A DNA stretch of 9,278 nucleotides from DATJHM01 sp035493895. GTDB lineage: Bacteria > Chloroflexota > Ktedonobacteria > Ktedonobacterales > Ktedonobacteraceae. The position numbers were made by a program, and so were the translations under genes. The notes under the pieces were generated by a model that worked only from the letters and a program-made list of their open reading frames with translations, did no database searches and had not been told where the DNA came from. Shown piece after piece: positions 1 through 5,649 of this stretch. Within the stretch, counting starts at the first letter, position 1. Every line of letters begins with the position of its first letter. The stretch is taken from NCBI GenBank assembly GCA_035493895.1, contig DATJHM010000026.1:1-9278 (forward strand), in the 5' to 3' direction.

Positions 1-507
1 GTTTTCAGCACTGGCCTGAAATACGCCGGGCCATTTTTTCTGCGCACCCATGAGCCAGGCGATATGGGCTGGGTCACCCACCGCCATGGCGTGCTCTACG
101 CGCAAGAATATGGCTGGGACGAACAATTTGAGGCGCTGGTAGCACAGATCGTCTCGGATTTCATTCGTCAGTACAATCCACAACGGGATCGCTGCTGGAT
201 TGCCGAAATGAATGGAGAGATCGTCGGCTCAGTCTTTGTGGTCCAGGCCAGCGAAACGGTTGCCAAGTTGCGGTTGCTCCTCGTCGAACCCAAAGCGCGC
301 GGACTCGGCCTGGGCACGCGTCTGGTCGAGGAGTGCATCCGTTTCGCCAGGCTTCGTGGCTATAAGAAGATGATGCTCTGGACGAATAGTGTCCTGGTAG
401 AAGCGCGCCATATCTATACGAAAACGGGCTTCCAGCTTGTGGAGGAAGAGAGCCATCATAGTTTCGGGCACGATCTCGTCGGGGAAACCTGGGAATTGAA
501 ATTGTGA
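1..507 (+). CDS. GNAT acetyltransferase, C-terminal part (5' end outside window)
   Basis: The frame is open from base 1 to the TGA at 505-507, so the gene starts upstream; the ATG at 64 is internal, because the 21 codons before it (ending LRTHEPGD) also fit the family. GNAT enzymes transfer an acetyl group from acetyl-CoA to an amine. The acetyl-CoA loop is visible as ARGLGLGTRL, after the strand LRLLLVEP and followed by helix VEECIRFARLRGY; the late motif ARHIYTKTGFQLVEEE is typical. The phrases HRHGVLYAQEYGW and SFGHDLVGETWEL are characteristic of the GNAT half of MarR-GNAT fusion proteins, so an N-terminal winged-helix MarR domain is expected upstream but cannot be seen. The gene converges on the next one with only 28 bases between stop codons and no clear terminator. 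The substrate is unknown. The GNAT call is firm; the MarR fusion is inference. Confidence 0.9.
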   Translation, partial: VFSTGLKYAGPFFLRTHEPGDMGWVTHRHGVLYAQEYGWDEQFEALVAQIVSDFIRQYNPQRDRCWIAEMNGEIVGSVFVVQASETVAKLRLLLVEPKARGLGLGTRLVEECIRFARLRGYKKMMLWTNSVLVEARHIYTKTGFQLVEEESHHSFGHDLVGETWELKL

Positions 508-535
508 TGCATCCCTCGCTGCGGCTTCGGGTGTG

Positions 536-1093
536 CTACGCATTGGGCTCATGAGAGGATTCTTCCATGCCAAAATGCGCACGCATCCCGATGCGGTAGC
601 GTTCCAATTTGCAATCTTCCATATTTTGACATTCTTCGATATATTCTTTTGCCTGCTGCGCCCACTCCTCCGGGGTCTGCTGAAGGTATGCTAACGTAGC
701 TGAGGCGCCAGCACCTAAGAGAAGCTGGATATCAAGACCGCACATAGTATCGAAGCTGGTCGTCTTTGCCTCCCATAACAGAGATACGTCCTCTACATGC
801 GCAAGAAGAAAGAGCAGGAAGGCACAGAGCTTGATACTCTCGGAGAAAGACCACATGCGTTCGTGATAAGTGATCTCTTGTGCCAGCAAAAAGCGGATGA
901 GGGTACGATCTTCTGGAGAGAGCTTCCTGTGCAATGCAGTGAGGACCGACATGCGAAATGCTGCGTGCTGATCGCCTTTCTCCTCTGTATCAAGAAAAGA
1001 TAATTCTTCGTATGCGACCAGTTGAAGCAACGATTGAGGTGGGAGATCGGGTTGATAGATGCGGGCCTCTTTGAGAAAATCTTCGGGCTGCAT
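536..1093 (-). CDS. Hypothetical protein, 185 residues, all-helical
   Basis: I do not recognise this protein. It starts at ATG 1093, with the purine-rich AGAAAGAG a few bases upstream, and ends with TAG at 536-538. It has no signal peptide and no convincing membrane segment; the hydrophobic stretch around residues 88-99 (KLCAFLLFLLAH) is short and more like a buried helix. The sequence is predicted almost wholly helical, with amphipathic segments at about 20-35, 45-73, 78-105, 118-138 and 143-167, which could form a HEAT-like or bundle fold. Acidic residues dominate the N-terminus (YEELSFLDTEEKGD), and the C-terminus has EECQNMEDC with two Cys. Codon use looks normal, so it is likely a real gene. 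Its position after a possible leader ORF suggests its own transcript rather than read-through from the P450 operon. No function is proposed. Confidence 0.7.
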   Translation of the reverse strand: MQPEDFLKEARIYQPDLPPQSLLQLVAYEELSFLDTEEKGDQHAAFRMSVLTALHRKLSPEDRTLIRFLLAQEITYHERMWSFSESIKLCAFLLFLLAHVEDVSLLWEAKTTSFDTMCGLDIQLLLGAGASATLAYLQQTPEEWAQQAKEYIEECQNMEDCKLERYRIGMRAHFGMEESSHEPNA

Positions 1094-1164
1094 ATGATCT
1101 CTTTCTTCTGTACATTACGAGGGAGCGAATCTAAAATCCTGGCCTCATGCTTGACTTCACGGCT

Positions 1165-1218
1165 TCAGTCAGCCGCATCGTCTGTGGTAGCCGGGAGTAG
1201 GGACATGATGCTGCTCAT
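1165..1218 (-). CDS. Possible 17-codon leader ORF upstream of the hypothetical gene
   Basis: On the minus strand an ATG at 1216-1218 is preceded by AGGAG at about 7 nt spacing, a better ribosome site than that of the downstream gene. It encodes MSSIMSLLPATTDDAAD and stops with TGA at 1165-1167. The stop lies in the loop of a 5-bp hairpin (CGGCT/AGCCG, 1160-1175). A -10-like TATACT or CATAAT lies 25-45 nt upstream, but no good -35 is visible. The layout resembles a leader peptide 72 nt before the 185-residue gene. With so short an ORF, chance is a real alternative. Confidence 0.25.
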   Translation of the reverse strand: MSSIMSLLPATTDDAAD

Positions 1219-1266
1219 TATCTGATCTCCTGGATTATGCAAAGGGAAGTATACCAGATAGAGGTA

Positions 1267-1302
1267 CCGTATGGATCATTTATACGATGATGATCCATAC
1301 GG
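1267..1302 (-). terminator. 13-bp perfect inverted repeat after the P450 gene
   Basis: Arms CCGTATGGATCAT (1267-1279) and ATGATCCATACGG (1290-1302) are exactly complementary around a 10-nt loop. The repeat begins 7 nt past the P450 stop on the minus strand, where a transcript end is expected. It lacks a uridine run (the next minus-strand bases are TACCTCTATC), so it may be a 3' mRNA-stabilising hairpin, a factor-dependent terminator, or a protein site in front of the next minus-strand gene. Confidence 0.5.
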
Positions 1303-1309
1303 CGATAGG

Positions 1310-2500
1310 CTATGCGGGTGAGAAGGTCACGGGCAGGCTTTCGATTACGAAGACGATGCCGGTATGGATGTTGATGGGAACGTTTGCGACGCGTTTCAGG
1401 TCTTTCAGTTGCGCGAGCATCATGGGCAGGACCACTTTTGCTTCAAGGCGGGCCAGAGGGGCACCGACACAGAAATGAATGCCGTGACCAAAGGCGAGAT
1501 GGCGATTTGGCTCGCGCTCGATCGAGAAGCGATCGGGTTCGGGGAATTGCGCGGGATCGCGGTTGGCAGAAGCGGTCCAGGCCAGGACCATTTGATCGGC
1601 AGGGATATGCTGTCCGGCCAGCTCGACCTCTTGCTTTGTGCGACGGAAGAGGAACCAGACGGGGGGCAGGTAGCGCAATACCTCTTCGATTGCGCCCGGC
1701 ATCAGCGCGGGCTCCTGTTGTAAACGAGCGAGCGAATCGGGATGATCGGTGAGACAGAGGATCGCATTGGCAATCAAGTTCTTCGTCGTCTCCTGACCGG
1801 CAGCGAGCAAGAGAAAGCAGAAGCTGACCAGTTCGTGTTCGCTGAGACGCTCACCATCGATCTCTGCCTTACTGAGCGAGGTGATCAGATCGTCCTGGGG
1901 CTGCTTGCGGCGGGTCGCCAGCAGATCGGAGAAGTAGTCAATCATCTCATCGCGCATCGTCCGCACGGGTCCGCCGTTTTCAGGTGCTTGCTGAGGTCCG
2001 GCCCCGCCAAAGCGCGCCCAACGCTTAAAGATATCCCAATCTTCAGCGGGCACGCCGAGCAGTTCGGCGATAATTTTGGCGGGCAAAGGGAAAGCCATAT
2101 CAGAGACCACATCCATCGTCCCGGTCGCCTTCACCTCATCCAGCAGATCCTGTGTCACCACGGTAATACGGTCCGAAAAGCGGGCAACCGCACGAGGCGT
2201 AAAGACCTGGTTGACCAGATTGCGTAACTTGCGGTGATCAGGAGGATCGGTTGTAATCAACGTATTTGAAAGTAACGAACTTTCGCCGAACGTCTCCTCC
2301 GAAGAGAAGCGGTTATAGTCGGTAAGAACCGTCTGCACATCTTCGTAACGAAAGACCTGCCAGATGGGCATCTGTTCCGTATAAAACACAGGTTGGCTGG
2401 TACGCATACGCTCAAACCAGGCATAGACCTGTGGGATATCCTCAGGGGAACGCGGTAAGAAATCAGCAAATGATCGTGCACGACGTTGAGGTTGCTGCAT
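1310..2500 (-). CDS. Cytochrome P450
   Basis: Soluble bacterial P450 of 396 residues, a normal full length, with no membrane anchor. It is a haem monooxygenase needing electrons from a ferredoxin/reductase pair not present in this window. Diagnostic motifs are in order: C-helix HRKLR at 89-93; I-helix LLLAAGQETT ending at 239, with the oxygen-activating acid/threonine pair; the K-helix ExxR as E273-R276 (EEVLRY); and the haem loop FGHGIHFCVG at 337-346 with Cys344 as thiolate ligand, followed by APLARLEAK. It resembles CYP107-like class I enzymes, but the substrate cannot be read from sequence. The ATG at 2498-2500 lies 3 nt after the stop of the TetR gene, with AAAGG inside the end of that gene as ribosome site, so the two are co-transcribed and probably translationally coupled. 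The layout suggests that the regulator senses a substrate or product of this enzyme. Confidence 0.97.
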   Translation of the reverse strand: MQQPQRRARSFADFLPRSPEDIPQVYAWFERMRTSQPVFYTEQMPIWQVFRYEDVQTVLTDYNRFSSEETFGESSLLSNTLITTDPPDHRKLRNLVNQVFTPRAVARFSDRITVVTQDLLDEVKATGTMDVVSDMAFPLPAKIIAELLGVPAEDWDIFKRWARFGGAGPQQAPENGGPVRTMRDEMIDYFSDLLATRRKQPQDDLITSLSKAEIDGERLSEHELVSFCFLLLAAGQETTKNLIANAILCLTDHPDSLARLQQEPALMPGAIEEVLRYLPPVWFLFRRTKQEVELAGQHIPADQMVLAWTASANRDPAQFPEPDRFSIEREPNRHLAFGHGIHFCVGAPLARLEAKVVLPMMLAQLKDLKRVANVPINIHTGIVFVIESLPVTFSPA

Positions 2501-2503
2501 AAG

Positions 2504-3151
2504 TCAAAGCCTTTCTTCGCTTCGCTGTTTAGAGAGAAAGCCGTCAAAGAGGAGTTGTCCAATCTGCCTGACCAGCTCTTCGGAGGATAATTTTTCCTGG
2601 ACAAAGAGCTGCTCACGTCTACTCAGACCAAGTACGCGCATAAACATGAGCAACATCAGTTCGGTCGAGAGCGTGGGATCGAACTCACCCTGAGCCTTGC
2701 CCTCTTCCAGAATGATCCTGATGGCGCGATTGGCCTGCTCCAGATAGGCGTGCAATTGCCCTTCCTGCGCTTTCAGACTGCTGCGGATCTCGGTCTGTTG
2801 AGAGAGCAATTGCAGCAGTTGAGCATGCCGACCACGCTGTTCCTGGTAGATATAGCGCAGAATTTGCTCCAGACGTGCGCGTGCAGGCAGGGCTGATGAG
2901 GCGACCGATTGCACTTTTTGCACGAAGAGGACCAGACCACGCTCAAACAGGGCAGCGACCAGATCTTCTTTGCGCGGAAAATGCTGGTAGAGCGTCCCTT
3001 TGGCGACGCCTGAGCGTGCGGCGATCTCGTCCATCGACGTATCGCGATAGCCCTTCTCTGCCAGTATGGCTTCCGCTACATCCAGAATCATCGTCGCGCG
3101 AACTTCGCGCATCTTCTGGCGGATCTGGCGTTGTGGCGTGTCTGTCTCCAT
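2504..3151 (-). CDS. TetR/AcrR family transcriptional regulator
   Basis: Protein of 215 residues with a classic TetR N-terminal domain: helix 1 at about 17-33 (VRATMILDVAEAILAEKG), then the helix-turn-helix SMDEIAARSGVAKGTLYQHF at about 39-58 and the following helix KEDLVAALFERGL. The C-terminal ligand and dimer domain (about 75-205) is helical and not assignable to a named subfamily. The ATG at 3149-3151 has a strong AGGAGAA ribosome site. TetR proteins bind palindromic operators as dimers and release DNA on ligand binding. Here the gene leads an operon with the P450, so autoregulation plus control of the P450 is the natural inference. Candidate operator palindromes lie in the promoter just upstream. 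Confidence 0.95.
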   Translation of the reverse strand: METDTPQRQIRQKMREVRATMILDVAEAILAEKGYRDTSMDEIAARSGVAKGTLYQHFPRKEDLVAALFERGLVLFVQKVQSVASSALPARARLEQILRYIYQEQRGRHAQLLQLLSQQTEIRSSLKAQEGQLHAYLEQANRAIRIILEEGKAQGEFDPTLSTELMLLMFMRVLGLSRREQLFVQEKLSSEELVRQIGQLLFDGFLSKQRSEERL

Positions 3152-3248
3152 CGAACTTCTCCTCTTGAGTGAATGCGTAGCCGATCAAGATGTCAGGCTA
3201 GCGTTTCATCTCGTCCTCTTATTTACGAGCAACACGCGAAAAAGTTAG

Positions 3249-3283
3249 ACTCACGAGTTCAAATTTTAGACCTGCGGATGCAG
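3249..3283. promoter_or_regulatory. Candidate TetR operator dyads in the operon promoter
   Basis: Two short dyads sit where a repressor would block the polymerase: CTGC-GGAT-GCAG at 3272-3283, between -35 and -10, and ACTC-AC-GAGT at 3249-3258, around the expected start of transcription. The direct repeat TTAGAC at 3245-3250 and 3266-3271 is spaced 21 bp, two helical turns. Arms are only 4 bp, so these are placements and not proof. Confidence 0.3.
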
Positions 3284-3291
3284 ATTGTCAA
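3263..3291 (-). promoter_or_regulatory. Sigma-70-type promoter of the TetR-P450 operon
   Basis: Reading the minus strand, a perfect -35 TTGACA (3286-3291) and a -10 TAAAAT (3263-3268) are separated by exactly 17 bp. Transcription would start near 3255, giving a 5' leader of about 105 nt before the TetR ATG. This is the best promoter in the window. Its -35 directly adjoins the T-rich tail of the terminator at 3300-3323. Confidence 0.75.
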
Positions 3292-3323
3292 ATAAAGTAC
3301 TCCTTGTCTGCATAGACAAGGAG
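3291..3323 (-). terminator. Intrinsic terminator of the LLM oxidoreductase remnant
   Basis: CTCCTTGTCT (3300-3309) and AGACAAGGAG (3314-3323) form a perfect 10-bp stem with a GCAT loop. On the minus strand the stem is followed by TACTTTATTT. It lies 25 nt past the stop of the LLM remnant and so ends that transcript. The same stretch separates it from the downstream TetR promoter. Confidence 0.8.
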
Positions 3324-3348
3324 CATTCGCGCGCGCCTGACGAGCGAG

Positions 3349-3870
3349 CTAGACGATAAACTCCTGTGCGAAGCGCTGGATGGCATCCAGTTGCCCCGTG
3401 CCGGGGAATCTCAGCAGCAGTTCCTGGACGCCCGCATCCTCATACGCGGCGATCCGTTCACGGATGGTTGCGGGACTACCAATGAGCGCAGCGCTGCCAA
3501 AGAGGGCTCGCACCCCCTCAGGAACGTTCGCCTGGGCCTGCTCATCGGTATCTCCGATGATGCAGTACGACCCTGAGGTACGATGAATGCTTTGGTAGTC
3601 GCGATGAAGTCGTTCGCAATGCTCTTTGAGGACCGCAAACTTATTCTTCAGCGTGGCGGGATCGCCGTGAATGTTACAGGCATCGCCATACTGCGCCACC
3701 AACTTGAGCGTCACTTGCTCTCCATTGCCAGCGATCAGCAAGGGAATATGGGGTTGTTGGATTCCTTTGGGCTGGTTGATCGCGCCCCGTACCACGTACG
3801 ATTTTCCCTCAAACGTGGCTTCTTCCTGTGTCCACATCGCAAGGAGGATTTGAAGGGCTTCGTGCAACCA
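3349..3870 (-). pseudogene. F420-dependent LLM-class oxidoreductase, 5'-truncated remnant
   Basis: About 172 C-terminal residues of a luciferase-like (LLM) flavin/F420-dependent oxidoreductase remain, in frame and without stops: LHEALQILLAMW, then FEGKSYVV, the substrate-barrel segment PHIPLLIAGNGEQVTLKLVA, the QYGDACNIHGD strand, and the ending IGSPATIRERIAAYEDAGV plus RFAQEFIV. Members are usually about 300-330 residues, so the N-terminal half with much of the cofactor site is missing. Homology stops abruptly at about 3866-3870. The minus-strand frame stays open to an ATG at 3966, but the added residues (such as FNTQVIIHLSHFW) do not look like the family and are antisense to a regulator gene. 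The natural stop and terminator are intact, pointing to loss of the 5' half by deletion. The remnant resembles the TIGR03560-type F420 group, from memory. It is unlikely to be active. Confidence 0.85.
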
Positions 3871-4140
3871 GAAGTGGGACAGATGTATTATCACCTGAGT
3901 ATTGAAAAGGCTCTGGACCAATTGAGCATATATCTTCAAGAACTGGATCGCCAGGGGAGTTTCCACATTCCCAATCCTCGCCTCTCTGCACAGTTTTTTC
4001 TCGCCTTATTGCAAGGGCAAATCGTCGAGCGAGCACGTCTGGGGATAGAACCCTCTCCTACCAGCGCAGAGATTGAGCAGCATATCGACGCCTGTGTTAC
4101 CTTCTTCCTCGCGGCTCATCCCGTCGATCGTCCTGCTTGA
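3868..4140 (+). pseudogene. TetR-family regulator, C-terminal remnant
   Basis: About 90 residues in frame to the TGA at 4138-4140 match the end of an AefR-like TetR regulator: PEVGQMYYHLSIEKALDQL, then YLQELDRQGSFHIPNPRLSAQFF, LALLQGQIVERARLGI, and the closing PSPTSAEIEQHIDACVTFFL. The order (helix, 'IPNP' turn, 'LLQGQ' helix, final 'EIEQHI' helix) is that of the C-terminal dimerisation domain. No helix-turn-helix domain exists upstream: the frame is open back to an ATG at 3583, but that part is antisense to the LLM gene. The gene therefore lost its DNA-binding half. It points away from the LLM remnant and meets it head to head, as expected if a deletion removed the shared divergent promoter. 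A fusion protein from 3583 is possible but would be meaningless. Confidence 0.8.
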
Positions 4141-4228
4141 GCGTTCTTCCACCTCAACGTCCGAAAGATGGATGCTCGGAGATGAGAGGATAACTGCGTA
4201 TACAATCCACCTGATGCAGGCAAAGCTG

Positions 4229-4247
4229 AGCATATGCAATATATGCT
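4229..4247. repeat. Short inverted repeat, AGCATAT/ATATGCT
   Basis: Seven-base arms flank GCAAT, 90 nt after the TetR remnant's stop. AT-rich and followed only by TTTA, it is a weak terminator at best; it could equally be a protein-binding site or chance in AT-rich DNA. Confidence 0.25.
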
Positions 4248-4357
4248 TTACCCCTTAAAGCTTTCTAGCAGTGTTTCGCTCTACTTTTCATAAAATTTTC
4301 TTCAGGCTATTTTTCTATTCTAGTACATTAGTAATACTCTATACATTTTTACTTTCC

Positions 4358-4389
4358 TCTGCTAAAATAGCAGAAGAAACACAATTGTG
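4358..4389. promoter_or_regulatory. Two adjacent palindromes upstream of the TIR gene
   Basis: TCTGCTA-AAA-TAGCAGA (4358-4374, perfect 7-bp arms) and CACAATTGTG (4380-4389, perfect 10-bp palindrome) lie 5 bp apart, just upstream of the promoter candidate. The first contains a -10-like TAAAAT with TATACA 17 bp upstream (4340-4345), a second promoter possibility. They look like operator sites for a dimeric regulator not encoded next to them. Confidence 0.35.
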
Positions 4390-4395
4390 GTGATT

Positions 4396-4425
4396 TTGAG
4401 CGTTTTGTAGAGTGGCAAGCATAAT
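4396..4425 (+). promoter_or_regulatory. Candidate promoter of the TIR operon
   Basis: TTGAGC (4396-4401) and CATAAT (4420-4425) match the -35 and -10 consensus at 4/6 and 5/6 with 18-bp spacing. The start near 4432 would leave a leader of about 105 nt before the TIR ATG. It is weaker evidence than the TetR promoter. Confidence 0.45.
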
Positions 4426-4537
4426 ACGTTTGGCTATATCTCTGTTGTTGAGGAGCCGACCCTGGCGCAGACAAATCGCGCCTCTACAATGTCTATAGGT
4501 GGAACCTCTGAGGAATACGTTCGAGTAGAGGGTAGAA

Positions 4538-5620
4538 ATGGAAAGACCTTGTCTTATATTTTGTTGTTATGCTCGTAAAGACCAGAATTTTCTACAAGAG
4601 CTCAAGACGCATCTGAAGCCTTTAGAGCGTGAAGGGCTGGTCATCGTAAAAGCAGATATAGATATCAGTCCGGGAGCCAGGTGGGAAACAACGATCAGGC
4701 AGCATCTGGAAGCGGCCGATATTATCCTTCTCCTCATCAGTCCCGATTTTATCGCTTCCGATTATTGCTTTCATGAAGAGATGCGACGGGCGATCGTCCG
4801 CCATGAGCAAGGCACGGCGCGTGTCATTCCCGTAATCGTACGTCCATCCGCCTGGCACAGGCTCCCTTTCGGCAAATTGCAAGCCTTGCCTGAAGACGCC
4901 ACACCGATTTCTGTATCACAAAATAGAGATATTGCAATGCTGAGCGTTGCGCAAGGAATTTACGCAGTCGCGCAAGAGCTAACGACCGGTGTTTCGGTCA
5001 AGCTGGAACCAGAGAAGGCATTGTGGCCGTTAGCGCAAGAAGACCCGTTGCCAGCGAATAACCAGAAAAAGAACGATGTGGGTGCGAAGGATGACACAAG
5101 CAGGTATGCGATCGAGAACAAGGGTCCTGTCTATGGTCAGGTTATTGGTGGGCAACATGGTCAGGTAAACAGTGGAGAGACGGTCAATGTCACGAATATC
5201 ACGAACAAAGCGAAAGACGGGATACGCGCCTTAGAGATGGGAGCAAAAGCACTCTTGCGCGAAGACTATGCGTCAGCAAGAAAGGAGCTACGTGTAGCCA
5301 TTGAGGAAATTGACCAGGAGGCGCAAAAAAGAGAGGCAGCAAAAGCCCGTTATCTTCAGGCATTGGCAGTGCTGGGCGATGAACATCCCCGAGATAAAGG
5401 GATAGTGGCGATGGAAAGGGTTAACGAATTGTTGAATGCAGCGATACGTCTGGATCAATGCAGCGCGTATATGATGACAAGTGCAGTGATAAGAGATCCC
5501 CGGTTGCGCAAGCAGGCGAAGAGTACGCACATTACCGAGCACGATGAGGCGATGCTTATCTACCTGAAACGCAGTCAGCTGGATCTCTACAATCAGGTCT
5601 GCCAGGTATTCGGCATTTGA
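4538..5620 (+). CDS. TIR-domain protein with helical (TPR-like) C-terminus
   Basis: Soluble protein of 360 residues; the ATG has AGAGGG 5 nt upstream. Residues 1-148 are a bacterial TIR domain: first strand LIFCCYARKD (6-15), BB-loop region DIDISPGARWE (40-50), then ADIILLLISPDF (60-71), SDYCFHEEM (74-82) and RVIPVIVRP (95-103), ending GKLQALPED. E80, in the S-D-Y-C-x-x-E motif, aligns with the catalytic glutamate of TIR NADases, so NAD+ cleavage or cyclic-ADPR-type signalling is plausible. Residues 150-192 are a charged linker. Residues 195-212 hold a glycine-rich motif (GPVYGQVIGGQHGQV). Residues 226-306 form helices resembling TPR pairs (GAKALLREDYASARKELRVA; KARYLQALAVLGDEHPRD), probably for partner binding or oligomerisation; the last 55 residues are also helical. 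The gene is 29 nt from the next one and surely co-transcribed with it. The TIR call is firm; a defence role is inference from the domain and accessory setting. Confidence 0.92.
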   Translation: MERPCLIFCCYARKDQNFLQELKTHLKPLEREGLVIVKADIDISPGARWETTIRQHLEAADIILLLISPDFIASDYCFHEEMRRAIVRHEQGTARVIPVIVRPSAWHRLPFGKLQALPEDATPISVSQNRDIAMLSVAQGIYAVAQELTTGVSVKLEPEKALWPLAQEDPLPANNQKKNDVGAKDDTSRYAIENKGPVYGQVIGGQHGQVNSGETVNVTNITNKAKDGIRALEMGAKALLREDYASARKELRVAIEEIDQEAQKREAAKARYLQALAVLGDEHPRDKGIVAMERVNELLNAAIRLDQCSAYMMTSAVIRDPRLRKQAKSTHITEHDEAMLIYLKRSQLDLYNQVCQVFGI

Positions 5621-5649
5621 CGTAAAAGTCAGAAAGAGAGTATGAAAAG

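Larger units (their letters stand above)
4141..4537. other. AT-rich intergenic region ahead of the TIR operon
   Basis: No credible gene lies here. Bases 4261-4380 are about 30% GC, far below the flanking genes. The region holds a hairpin-like repeat at 4229-4247, the palindrome AAAATTTT (4292-4299), the dyads at 4358-4374 and 4380-4389, and the promoter candidate at 4396-4425. The low GC marks the edge of a likely acquired segment or a regulatory leader. Confidence 0.6.

Noticed and set aside
229..582. Minus-strand open frame across the GNAT gene end
   Set aside because: It overlaps the well-supported GNAT frame and the end of the 185-residue gene and shows no domain.
1742..2227. Plus-strand open frame of 161 codons
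   Set aside because: It is antisense to the middle of the P450 gene and has no family features.
3583..3867. Start region of a 185-codon plus-strand open frame running into the TetR remnant
   Set aside because: This half is the antisense of the LLM gene; only the part after about 3868 resembles a protein family.
3871..3966. N-terminal 32 codons of an apparent 205-codon LLM gene
   Set aside because: These residues do not fit the family and are antisense to the TetR remnant; the ATG at 3966 is fortuitous.
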